Assembly: GCA_046590205.1 (NCBI GenBank)
Contig: JBKJTT010000079.1
Location: 1 to 64,000 of the forward strand
Length of the DNA stretch: 64,000 bases
Reading direction: 5' to 3'
Source of the DNA: DATDEW01 sp046590205
Lineage (GTDB): Bacteria > Bacteroidota > Ignavibacteria > Palsa-1295
A model generated the notes under the pieces. It was given only the letters and a program-made list of their open reading frames with translations, was not told the DNA's origin and made no database searches. The first letter of the stretch is position 1, and each line of letters starts with the position of its first letter. Both the position numbers and the translations under genes were made by a program. Shown piece by piece: positions 1 through 7,197 of the stretch.

Positions 1-1
1 T

Positions 2-211
2 GAAGATAGACAAGGTATGATAAGTGACCTTACCCATGTCATTTCAAGTTACAACAACACCAATATCCGCAGCTTTACCATTGATACACGCGACCAAATG
101 TTCGACGGAAAGATTACTGTTTATGTGAAGAATACCTATCATCTCACACGCATCTTAGAGAAGATACGCCGAGTACGCGGCGTGACCAATGCAGTCCGCT
201 ATGAAGAATAA
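2..211 (+). CDS. RelA/SpoT (p)ppGpp synthetase/hydrolase, C-terminal ACT domain (partial)
   Basis: The reading frame is open from the window edge, so only the last 69 codons are present. The translation (DRQGMISDLTHVISS, then KITVYVKNTYHLTRILEKI) matches the C-terminal ACT domain of long RelA/SpoT homologues, which senses regulatory input and sits far from the catalytic sites. The synthetase, hydrolase and TGS domains must lie upstream, so whether the enzyme makes or degrades (p)ppGpp, or both, cannot be judged. An ATG at 17 is only an internal methionine. The stop overlaps the start of ruvX, suggesting co-transcription. Confidence 0.85.
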   Translation, partial: EDRQGMISDLTHVISSYNNTNIRSFTIDTRDQMFDGKITVYVKNTYHLTRILEKIRRVRGVTNAVRYEE

Positions 212-626
212 GCGCGTCCTCGCCATTGACTACGGCACAAAACGTATCGGACTTGCAGTCTCGGATGAACTCCGCATTCTCGCAACTCCCGCAGGTATCA
301 TTGAGAATTCAAAATCTGCAGTCAATGATATACTCTATCTTATTGACGAGCGAAATATAGGCAGCGTTATACTCGGCTTACCGACAACACTATCAGGCGG
401 AGATAGCGAGTGGACTTCGGAAGTCAAGAAGTTCGGCGAGAAGCTAAAGAACTCGTTGGAACAACGTGGCATAGAATTTTCTTTCTACGATGAACGCCTG
501 ACATCAATCATCGCCGAGCAAAACATCAGAGCACAAGAACTCTCGAAGAGCAAACACAAAGAGAAATACCGAAGAGACGAAGAAGCCGCGCGGATCATCT
601 TGCAGGAATGGTTGGATCGGGGATAG
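189..626 (+). CDS. ruvX: Holliday junction resolvase-like YqgF/RuvX
   Basis: A 145-residue protein of the YqgF/RuvX family, RNase H-fold proteins linked to Holliday junction resolution and pre-16S rRNA 5'-end processing. The N-terminal strand-loop RVLAIDYGTKRIGLAVSD holds the first catalytic Asp; YDERLTS and the C-terminal DEEAARIILQEWLD supply the other conserved acidic residues. Length is normal for the family. Two in-frame ATGs are possible, at 189 and 201; the second places the product directly before NKRVLAIDYG and overlaps the upstream stop by 11 bases. Either start implies translational coupling to the (p)ppGpp synthetase gene. Confidence 0.9.
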   Translation: MQSAMKNKRVLAIDYGTKRIGLAVSDELRILATPAGIIENSKSAVNDILYLIDERNIGSVILGLPTTLSGGDSEWTSEVKKFGEKLKNSLEQRGIEFSFYDERLTSIIAEQNIRAQELSKSKHKEKYRRDEEAARIILQEWLDRG

Positions 627-917
627 TTAGATTCTATTTTTCCAGTAATCAGGTTTTCTACTCTGATGCATGAAAGCAGTAACGAGTATTGTATCTTCGT
701 TGATTGAATAAATGATAGTATATGGAAAGCGATTTAGTACTGCCTTTCTATGACGTATTGTTACTGAGGGTGAGCTTTTAGGAAACTCTATTAAACGAGC
801 AAGCACAATTTCTGCTTCAGAGATCAAGTCAAAACCAAGATTCTGCGAAATATCTTCGTAGCGATTAAAAGCCAAATCAAGCTCCTCACGTGCTTGAAGT
901 AAAAACTCATATTTCAT
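627..917 (-). CDS. Type II toxin, RelE/ParE family
   Basis: A 96-residue basic protein with the RelE/ParE toxin pattern: an N-terminal helical part (AREELDLAFNRYEDIS) and a C-terminal sheet, NRFPYTIIYSINEDTILV, followed by the family-typical FMHQSRKPDYW. ParE-like members poison DNA gyrase and RelE-like members cut mRNA; this one looks closer to ParE, but target choice is inference. Its ATG overlaps the TGA of the antitoxin gene in an ATGA arrangement, so the two are translationally coupled. The stop abuts the convergent ruvX stop with no gap. The reading frame is intact. Confidence 0.85.
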   Translation of the reverse strand: MKYEFLLQAREELDLAFNRYEDISQNLGFDLISEAEIVLARLIEFPKSSPSVTIRHRKAVLNRFPYTIIYSINEDTILVTAFMHQSRKPDYWKNRI

Positions 918-1141
918 TTTAAACGTGAACGCTTTATCTGCTCAATTACTGTTGGTCCGTCAACACTTTGGATTTCACCGGCATGAAATTTATCCAGTCG
1001 TTTCTCGGCTTCTTCTATCCATGCCTGTTCTATCTCTTCGCTTGATGTATGGTCAAGGGTAAGAAATAACAGTTCGGCGAGTCTCTCTCGCTCTTCGGGC
1101 GGTAGTAGTAGTGCTTGCTCGGTTATTTGCTCTTTGCTCAT
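914..1141 (-). CDS. Addiction-module antitoxin component (TIGR02574-like)
   Basis: A 75-residue acidic, largely helical protein with the pattern of the putative addiction module component family: EQALLLPPEERERLAELL near the N-terminus and an acidic helix containing IEQAWIEEAEKRLDKFHAGE. These small proteins neutralise the neighbouring RelE/ParE toxin and usually repress their own promoter. The gene is upstream of the toxin on the same strand and overlaps it by four bases, the usual antitoxin-first order. The promoter should lie in the AT-rich stretch 1142-1240; I see no clear operator palindrome there. Confidence 0.85.
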   Translation of the reverse strand: MSKEQITEQALLLPPEERERLAELLFLTLDHTSSEEIEQAWIEEAEKRLDKFHAGEIQSVDGPTVIEQIKRSRLK

Positions 1142-1247
1142 TATTTTTTCCTACATGAGTTATAGTAAAATTAACAACAACTTACTTGTGATAACTCCCA
1201 CCCGTCTTTTCGGAATGTTTGGGTGAGGATAAAATGTTATACGTGCG

Positions 1248-1829
1248 ATGCCTTATAACACGACTAAACACATAGTACCTTTTTTACTCCTATTCTTCAT
1301 CTCCATTCCCTTACAAGCACAGGAAGTTCAAAACAAACAGCCAGCTAATAATATGATTGATACTTCAAGTGCGCCACGTTTTGTCACGGCATTCAATGTG
1401 GAGATAGGCGGCAACGGCATAGCCGGCTCATTTAATCTTGAAGAGAAATTCTATAATAGAGCAACACTCCGTGTTGGTGTTGGCGGATTTGGCAGGGTAC
1501 ATGTCTATAAACGTGAGACTTCAAGTTCGACCTACAATTCATATATATGGAAGCCGGTATTTGTTGTTTCAAGCAGCTATCTCTTTTTCGGTCCCGACAA
1601 GTTTCTTGAAGTAGGGCTTGGCGTTACTATCCAACCACCTACCTCACAAGGTCTTGCGCCGTACATCTCCGACAACACCGTAGCACTGCTGCCGACGATG
1701 ACAATAGGGTATCGGTATCAGCCAATTGAATCCGGGTTTATGTTTCGTCTTTGTTTTACTCCTTTTATTGCAAATGACCTAAGTGAAATCACCCCGTATG
1801 GCGGAATAAGTATAGGTCATTCGTTCTGA
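1248..1829 (+). CDS. Hypothetical outer-membrane beta-barrel protein
   Basis: A 193-residue protein that I cannot place in a named family. An N-terminal signal peptide (KHIVPFLLLFFISIPLQAQ) ends in a plausible signal peptidase I site. The rest is rich in alternating hydrophobic and polar residues and aromatic strands (ATLRVGVGGFGRVHVYKR, TMTIGYRYQP) and ends in phenylalanine (GISIGHSF), as outer-membrane beta-barrels usually do. This suggests a small eight-strand barrel, but it is inference from pattern only. The gene is monocistronic in appearance and is divergent from the toxin-antitoxin pair. Confidence 0.55.
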   Translation: MPYNTTKHIVPFLLLFFISIPLQAQEVQNKQPANNMIDTSSAPRFVTAFNVEIGGNGIAGSFNLEEKFYNRATLRVGVGGFGRVHVYKRETSSSTYNSYIWKPVFVVSSSYLFFGPDKFLEVGLGVTIQPPTSQGLAPYISDNTVALLPTMTIGYRYQPIESGFMFRLCFTPFIANDLSEITPYGGISIGHSF

Positions 1830-1888
1830 TTCTTTTTTCCCACAACTCCACAATATCAAATACCTAAAATAATTTTGTGTTACGGTTG

Positions 1889-1896
1889 TAACTTTG
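1889..1896 (+). promoter_or_regulatory. Candidate Bacteroidota-type -7 box (TAACTTTG)
   Basis: TAACTTTG matches the TAnnTTTG -7 consensus of Bacteroidota promoters and lies 80 bases upstream of the next gene. I see no good TTTG -33 box at the usual spacing, so this is a suggestion only. Confidence 0.3.
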
Positions 1897-1975
1897 CCCA
1901 CGCTCAAGCATTTTACTTATATCGAGACAAACAAGAGTCCCATAGTTTGCCTCATAGATGTATTAACTACTAAAT

Positions 1976-3412
1976 ATGAATACAACTATGAAAGCAACAC
2001 TCTACAAGAAGTGCGTAGCGATTGGCTTCATCGCATTGAGCATACTGTTCATGCATTCAGCCGTCACCGCGCAAACGATATGTGCTCCTCGACAGACCGA
2101 GGGCTTACGCTTTGGTCCTATTCCCAAAGGAGAAAGCGAAAGCAAACGCATCCTTATCGCTAATACTACATCCGAGGTCATTGCAATTTATGCTATTGAC
2201 CTTCGCTCGGAAACAAGTGAGTGGTCGCTGCGCGAAATCCCGCAGCTGCCATATATACTTGAGCCGGGCAAAGAGATCGTCGTAATAGCTACCTACAAAC
2301 CCGACGGCAATTCGCGATCATCTGAAGCGAGAGTTCGAACGACGTATATGTGTCGTTCATCGGAGAGTCGGCAATTTGCCGATACGAAGCTTGTCGGCAC
2401 GCTAAAGACACCTGCATGCGGCTTGCGCCAAACCGAAGAACTTCGTTTTGGTCCTGTGGTCGTCGGCGAGACCGAATGCAAACGCATCAAGATCGCGAAC
2501 ACGACACATCAGGTTATCACACTCTATGACATTGGCATTCGCGCTAATACACCGGAGTGGAAACTTGATGAACTACCGGAGCTTCCGATGCGCCTGCAGC
2601 CGGGTGATGCGATAACTATCGCAGCATGTTACGTGCCGAACGGTGAAGCGAAAGAATCAAAAGCAGAGGTCAAGACAACCTATCTCTGTGAGAACGGTGA
2701 ACATCGCATGTTCGCTACTACTGTGATGGCTGGCTCTATAGCTCGTCCGACATGCGTAATGCGCCAGACACCGACCATCAAATTCCGCACTCCGCAAAAT
2801 ACCGATGACCGCAATTGCGAACGACTCAAATTTACGAACACCGGAAATCAAGTCGTCGTCCTGCATAGCGTTGAGATATATGAGAACAATCCGAACTTCA
2901 CACTTATCGAAGTACCGGAGCTTCCCATACGTATTCAGCCGGGCGCATCACTTACTATCGGTGTATGCTACACACCGACTAGAAAAGAACGTTGCAGCCG
3001 TGCGAAGATCATCGCTGTGCATTCATGCGCAAACAACCTTGACGATAAACGCCGCTCGGTTACGCACGTTGGCGGATGTTTGAAGAACGAACCGAACGAT
3101 GGTTCATCGGCAGCATCACGTGATGGTTCAGTACTTCGTTCGCAGAACTCACAATCGGTAACCGAGGCAGAGCCATCGCTTGCGATCACGCCGAATCCGG
3201 CGCGTGAAGCAGTACGCATTGCACTCACCGGTGCCGAAGAATCATCAGTGCAGATATTCGATATGCTTGGTAAAGAGGTGTTCTCTTCAAGCATCACCAG
3301 CGAAGCACGTTGGACTGCACCGACAAGCGGAATCTATATCGTCCGTGTTAGCGGTATTGACACAAATGGAGAAGAATTTATTATCTCCAAGCGTCTTGTC
3401 ATAAATAAATAA
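1976..3412 (+). CDS. T9SS type A sorting-domain protein with three 112-residue repeats
   Basis: A 478-residue secreted protein. After a signal peptide (to about residue 33) come three homologous modules starting at Cys36, Cys148 and Cys260, an exact 112-residue spacing. Each opens with CxxRQT and continues with an Ig-like choice-of-anchor-type pattern (RIxIANTT, LEPG/LQPG, then a conserved second Cys in modules 2 and 3, ACYVP and VCYTP). A Ser-rich linker leads to a C-terminal sorting domain at about 402-478 (ITPNPAREAV, IFDMLGKEVF, SKRLVINK), the type A signal for export by the type IX system. Function of the repeats is unknown; adhesion or matrix roles are guesses. A strong terminator follows. 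Confidence 0.8.
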   Translation: MNTTMKATLYKKCVAIGFIALSILFMHSAVTAQTICAPRQTEGLRFGPIPKGESESKRILIANTTSEVIAIYAIDLRSETSEWSLREIPQLPYILEPGKEIVVIATYKPDGNSRSSEARVRTTYMCRSSESRQFADTKLVGTLKTPACGLRQTEELRFGPVVVGETECKRIKIANTTHQVITLYDIGIRANTPEWKLDELPELPMRLQPGDAITIAACYVPNGEAKESKAEVKTTYLCENGEHRMFATTVMAGSIARPTCVMRQTPTIKFRTPQNTDDRNCERLKFTNTGNQVVVLHSVEIYENNPNFTLIEVPELPIRIQPGASLTIGVCYTPTRKERCSRAKIIAVHSCANNLDDKRRSVTHVGGCLKNEPNDGSSAASRDGSVLRSQNSQSVTEAEPSLAITPNPAREAVRIALTGAEESSVQIFDMLGKEVFSSSITSEARWTAPTSGIYIVRVSGIDTNGEEFIISKRLVINK

Positions 3413-3452
3413 GCCCTTATCAATTCTAAGTCGTCGAGTCCAACAACATAGA

Positions 3453-3485
3453 TCCCCTGCAAGCACAACCTTGCAGGGGATTATT
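3453..3485 (+). terminator. Rho-independent terminator
   Basis: A perfect 11-bp stem, TCCCCTGCAAG (3453-3463) with CTTGCAGGGGA (3470-3480), a 6-base loop and then TTATTTT. It closes the T9SS repeat-protein gene. Confidence 0.85.
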
Positions 3486-3495
3486 TTATCTTGTT

Positions 3496-3530
3496 CCCCC
3501 TCCAAAAATATGGAGGGGGTTAGGGGGAGG
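3496..3530. repeat. Short palindromic intergenic repeat (CCCCCTCC/GGAGGGGG)
   Basis: CCCCCTCC (3496-3503) pairs with GGAGGGGG (3512-3519) around an AT loop and is followed by TTAGGGGGAGG. C/G-rich tracts of this type are a recurrent intergenic element in Bacteroidota genomes. It sits at the left border of the accessory island. Confidence 0.55.
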
Positions 3531-3546
3531 CTCTTTCTGGTCTTCG

Positions 3547-3554
3547 TATCTTTG
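3547..3554 (+). promoter_or_regulatory. -7 box (TATCTTTG) just before the methyltransferase ATG
   Basis: TATCTTTG is an exact TAnnTTTG match ending five bases before the ATG at 3560. If used, transcription would begin at or next to the start codon, giving a leaderless or nearly leaderless message. No -33 TTTG is visible in the G-rich repeat upstream. Confidence 0.4.
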
Positions 3555-3559
3555 TATCC

Positions 3560-5218
3560 ATGAATAAACTCTACTTCGGGGATAACCTTGACATCATGCG
3601 CGAGCATATTGCTGATGAGTCGGTTGACCTTGTCTATCTCGATCCGCCGTTCAACTCAAAGCGCGATTATAACCTCCTCTTCAAAACTCCGAAGGGGCAC
3701 TCCGCCGATGCACAGATAACCGCATTCGAGGATTCATGGCATTGGGGCGAACAGGCAGAGCGCGAGTTCAAAGAACTCACTCGTCAAGCCAATACCGATG
3801 TGGCTGGCATGATGATTGCGCTTCGGTCATTCCTCGGTGAGAACGACATGATGGCATATCTAACGATGATGGCAAACCGCCTCCTTGAGCTTCACCGCGT
3901 CTTGAAACCAACAGGAAGTTTATATCTACATTGCGACCCGTCAGCAAGTCATTATTTGAAAGTTGTTTTGGATGCCGTATTCGGAAAAGAAATGTTTGGT
4001 AACGAAATAACATGGCAAAGAACAGCAACACACAACGATGCTAAGAAATGGGCATCTTTATCTGACGTTGTTTTATACTATACAAAGAGTAATAACTTTA
4101 TTTGGAATCCGACATTTAGACCACAATCTGACGCAGATATTGAAACAAGATATAGATTTGTAGACAAAAATAAAAGAAGGTATAGACTTGGTCCTATGGA
4201 TGCGCCTGAAGGTGGAGGAATGTCTGCAATTAATAAAACAACAGGTAAACCAAATGGATGGTATGTTTGGAAAAATTATCAACCCCCAGAAAAAGGATGG
4301 AGATATAGTCCAGAAACCATGCAAGAGCTAGACGAAAAAGGATTGATATATTATCCTGTTAAGAAGGATGGCTCTCCTGATTATACTAAAAGACTTGCAA
4401 AAAAACTTTATCTTGATGAGTCCAAAGGTGCGTTGATTGGAAATGTGTGGACTGATATTGCACCAATTCAAGCATCTGCACAAGAACGTCTCGGCTACCC
4501 GACACAAAAACCTCTTGCACTTCTTGAGCGCATTATCAATGCTTCAAGTAACCCAGGCGATGTTGTGCTTGATCCGTTCTGCGGATGCGGCACTGCCGTC
4601 CATGCTGCGGAGAAGCTCGGGCGCAACTGGATAGGGATTGATATTACAAACCTTGCCATCTCGCTTATCGAGAAGCGTATGCACGAAGCATTTCCTTCTA
4701 TCACCTTTGAGATAGAAGGCACACCCAAAGACCTTGCCTCGGCGCGTGACCTTGCCGAGCGCGATAAGTACCAGTTCCAGTGGTGGGCATGTTCGCTTGT
4801 GAATGCACAGCCCTATCAAGGCAAGAAGAAAGGCGCAGACGGCGGCGTTGACGGCATCATCTACTTTCAGGATGATAGCGGATTGCCGAAGAAGATCATC
4901 GTCTCCGTAAAAGGCGGCGAGAACGTATCGGATACGATGGTCAAAGATTTGATAACAACCGTCAACCACGAGAAAGCGGATATAGGACTTTTTGTAACGC
5001 TTGCCGAACCGACAAAACCAATGGTAACCCGCGCCGTCAGCGAGGGCTACTACGAATCACCCGCCAGCAAAAGCTACGCAAAGATACAGATACTCACGAT
5101 AGAAGAACTGCTAAACAAAACCAAACGCCCCGACTACCCCGACCTAACCCAAGGCGGCTTAACCTTCAAGAAAGCCACAAAGGAAAAGAAGAAAAGCGGG
5201 CAGGAGGGGATGTTTTAG
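3560..5218 (+). CDS. DNA methyltransferase fused to a C-terminal Mrr-like nuclease domain
   Basis: A 552-residue protein. The N-terminal two thirds is a beta-class (DNA N6-adenine or N4-cytosine) methyltransferase: catalytic DPPF at residues 28-31 comes first, and the AdoMet-binding DPFCGCGT at 338-345 comes late, as in type III Mod and related enzymes. The segment between them should be the target-recognition domain. The C-terminal part resembles a PD-(D/E)xK restriction endonuclease domain of Mrr type: GADGGVDG (425-432, Asp431) and IIVSVKGG with Lys451, though the usual E/Q before xK is Ser449. A single-chain modification-restriction enzyme is therefore likely. Codons for the central target-recognition part are strikingly AT-rich compared with both ends, suggesting domain exchange. 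Confidence 0.85.
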   Translation: MNKLYFGDNLDIMREHIADESVDLVYLDPPFNSKRDYNLLFKTPKGHSADAQITAFEDSWHWGEQAEREFKELTRQANTDVAGMMIALRSFLGENDMMAYLTMMANRLLELHRVLKPTGSLYLHCDPSASHYLKVVLDAVFGKEMFGNEITWQRTATHNDAKKWASLSDVVLYYTKSNNFIWNPTFRPQSDADIETRYRFVDKNKRRYRLGPMDAPEGGGMSAINKTTGKPNGWYVWKNYQPPEKGWRYSPETMQELDEKGLIYYPVKKDGSPDYTKRLAKKLYLDESKGALIGNVWTDIAPIQASAQERLGYPTQKPLALLERIINASSNPGDVVLDPFCGCGTAVHAAEKLGRNWIGIDITNLAISLIEKRMHEAFPSITFEIEGTPKDLASARDLAERDKYQFQWWACSLVNAQPYQGKKKGADGGVDGIIYFQDDSGLPKKIIVSVKGGENVSDTMVKDLITTVNHEKADIGLFVTLAEPTKPMVTRAVSEGYYESPASKSYAKIQILTIEELLNKTKRPDYPDLTQGGLTFKKATKEKKKSGQEGMF

Positions 5219-5259
5219 GGTGAAGGAAATTTTTGTATCTAATTAATTGATAAAATAAT

Positions 5260-6129
5260 ATGGTATGTTCAACGATTCTAATTTTTTGTGGGCTTAACCT
5301 CATTTTCTTAGTATTTGGGGTTGTTAGATGGTATCCTTTTGCTAAAGAAGCAAAAGGCAATGATGACTATGAACAGTATAGGTTAAGAATATGGAACATT
5401 TATAAAAAGAGTTTTCTCTTTTGGGCTTTTGAAAGAATTTTTTGTGGAATTCAATTTTTTTCTCCATTTAATATCATTCATCTAAACCCTCACATATCAT
5501 CTGTACGGTATTTGTACTTAGAAAAGGACAAGAAGAATAACTATGGTGATCGTACTAGCTTTGTAGACGTTTATCTTATTATCTCATGGATAATAGGGTT
5601 TCTTGTCTTTGTTTCATACAAAAATTATTATTGTGGTAACGGATCGGACTTGCTAAAATCAATCCTTGTGACAATTGTGTTAATTCGAATTATAGAGATT
5701 ATTCAAACGTCTTGTAATCAAGTCTTATTTAATGTGTATAGATTTAGAGACGAATGGAAAACAGCATACCATAGCAGAAACCTGATTTTTTCGATTGCTA
5801 ACTATCTAGAAATTACATGGCTTTTTGCAATACTATATATGATTTCTGGCGAGCTAACCAATAATAGCAATGAGATTGTAACTAATAATTGGGATGTTTG
5901 GTATTTTAGTACCGTAACACAATTTACGGTAGGATACGGTGATATTACACCTGTTGGGATAGCAAGGCTTATAGTTATTTTCCATTTGGCTGTAAGCTTG
6001 ATAATGGCTGCTCTGATAATAGCTCGATTTGCTAGTTCTGCGCCAAAGTATAAGGATGAAATGCAAATGGAAATAAAAATAGAGAAAGAGAAGAAAAAGG
6101 AAGAAGAAAAAAAGAACGGACAGAAGTGA
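5260..6129 (+). CDS. Potassium-channel-like membrane protein (TVGYGD filter)
   Basis: A 289-residue integral membrane protein with about six hydrophobic segments (near 5-25, 56-75, 102-122, 131-150, 181-200 and 240-262). Residues 223-228 read TVGYGD, the signature potassium selectivity filter, followed by a final inner helix, so the C-terminal half fits the Ion_trans_2 pore family. It ends in a highly charged Lys/Glu tail (KIEKEKKKEEEKK). The gene is very AT-rich: 17 G/C bases in 5581-5640. It lies 41 bases after the methyltransferase-nuclease gene and 38 bases before the AbiU2-like gene. A defence or stress effector role is inferred from context; an ordinary potassium channel is the alternative. 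Confidence 0.8.
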   Translation: MVCSTILIFCGLNLIFLVFGVVRWYPFAKEAKGNDDYEQYRLRIWNIYKKSFLFWAFERIFCGIQFFSPFNIIHLNPHISSVRYLYLEKDKKNNYGDRTSFVDVYLIISWIIGFLVFVSYKNYYCGNGSDLLKSILVTIVLIRIIEIIQTSCNQVLFNVYRFRDEWKTAYHSRNLIFSIANYLEITWLFAILYMISGELTNNSNEIVTNNWDVWYFSTVTQFTVGYGDITPVGIARLIVIFHLAVSLIMAALIIARFASSAPKYKDEMQMEIKIEKEKKKEEEKKNGQK

Positions 6130-6167
6130 ACATTTTTAAGTAAGAGTACTAAGCATGGTATCACATA

Positions 6168-6908
6168 ATGGACGAAGACAAACAAAAGCTTAAAGAGTAC
6201 ATTGATATTTTGTATCGAGAAATCGGCAATATTCATGAGTGCTATACTCTTGCAAAAGTTATAGGTAACTATGGTGATTCACTCCAATACTATGGATATT
6301 CTACACCATTCGTCTGTATTCAAGATAGTCTTTTTTCTTCATGCGAACTAGGTATTGCGAGACTGTTGATCCCAAAAAAAAGTGACAACAGAAAAACAGT
6401 TCACGTTTTTAAGATTTTAAATAAACTTGAGCAAGAAGCAAAAGGCATTCAACTACATAACAGAGAGTCTCTTAAATATACATTTGAGGAGTTAAAACTA
6501 ACGACGAGCGTGCCCTTGTCAGACTTGAGCGATGAAGAGGTGATAAAATCGCTTGTTGACTTTTATAGGCAGATGTTCAATCGCGAAGTTAACCCTAAAC
6601 TTGATTCGATCTTAAAATATATTGAAACAAAGAGAGACAAGGTGCATGCTCATAGAGAAAAAGTAGAGATAACACACCTGCCAATCTTAACGGACGATAT
6701 AGTTAATTTGATAGATAGTCTTGGCTGGTTTATTATGACATTGAACAATATTGTCCTTGAGATACATGGTGTTATTCCATCTAGAAGAAAGAATCTGTTT
6801 GTATTTCAATATTCAGAACGATCAGAAGAAGCCCTATTAAAACTGTTTGGTAAAATGAATTTTACAACTGAAAGTCTTCGAGAAATCGATAAAAGAATCT
6901 ACGGATAA
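6168..6908 (+). CDS. AbiU2/HEPN-like protein
   Basis: A 246-residue soluble, mainly helical protein. The N-terminal LYREIGNIHECYTLAKVIG, the central QDSLFSSCELGIARLL, and the later RDKVHAHREK follow the layout of AbiU2-type HEPN proteins. Arg156, His160 and His162 give the Rx4-6H pattern typical of HEPN ribonucleases. AbiU is a known lactococcal abortive-infection system, and many HEPN proteins are RNase toxins. The gene is as AT-rich as the channel gene before it and ends 22 bases before a tRNA-Thr remnant. The family call rests on pattern memory, without a profile search. Confidence 0.6.
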   Translation: MDEDKQKLKEYIDILYREIGNIHECYTLAKVIGNYGDSLQYYGYSTPFVCIQDSLFSSCELGIARLLIPKKSDNRKTVHVFKILNKLEQEAKGIQLHNRESLKYTFEELKLTTSVPLSDLSDEEVIKSLVDFYRQMFNREVNPKLDSILKYIETKRDKVHAHREKVEITHLPILTDDIVNLIDSLGWFIMTLNNIVLEIHGVIPSRRKNLFVFQYSERSEEALLKLFGKMNFTTESLREIDKRIYG

Positions 6909-6933
6909 TTTTGGCTTATGAAAGGACATATTG

Positions 6934-6985
6934 TAGGGTTGGTAGAGTAGCTGACTCGTAATCAGCAGGTAGTCGGAAACGATTT
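6934..6985 (+). pseudogene. Decayed tRNA-Thr (CGT anticodon) remnant
   Basis: GTTGGTAGAG (D arm) is followed by a perfect anticodon arm: stem GCTGA (6950-6954), loop CTCGTAA (6955-6961, anticodon CGT at 6957-6959) and TCAGC (6962-6966), then AGGTAGTCGG. The expected T loop (TTCGAAT) and both acceptor strands are missing, so it cannot fold as a complete tRNA. It is most simply a fragment left by integration or decay. It sits directly after the AT-rich genes. Confidence 0.55.
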
Positions 6986-7075
6986 GTGTTTTCGCGGCAT
7001 TATCATAGTGGTCAAGATACGCCTTTTGCTTTTTTGTCTTGATTGTTTTCATTGTTTTTATTAACCTCACCCCAA

Positions 7076-7193
7076 CCCTCTCCTTGAAAAGGAGAGGGAG
7101 CAAGAGAATGCTCTTCCTTGGTAAGGAGAGGGAGCGAGAAGGGAGGGCACACTGCCGTGTGCCCCTACGGGTTGGGGCAGGTCGGAGACCTGC
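7076..7193. repeat. Cluster of perfect intergenic hairpins
   Basis: Three perfect stem-loops in a row: CCCTCTCCTT/AAGGAGAGGG (7076-7098), GGGCACAC/GTGTGCCC (7145-7164) followed by CTACG, and GCAGGTC/GACCTGC (7177-7193). The GGGCACA..TGTGCCCCTACG element recurs at 53715. These look like REP-type or other dispersed palindromes; no transposase is nearby. Confidence 0.6.
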
Positions 7194-7197
7194 GGTA

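Noticed and set aside
1894..2163. Open frame of 89 codons overlapping the repeat-protein start
   Set aside because: Out-of-frame shadow of the T9SS protein gene, no signal or family pattern.
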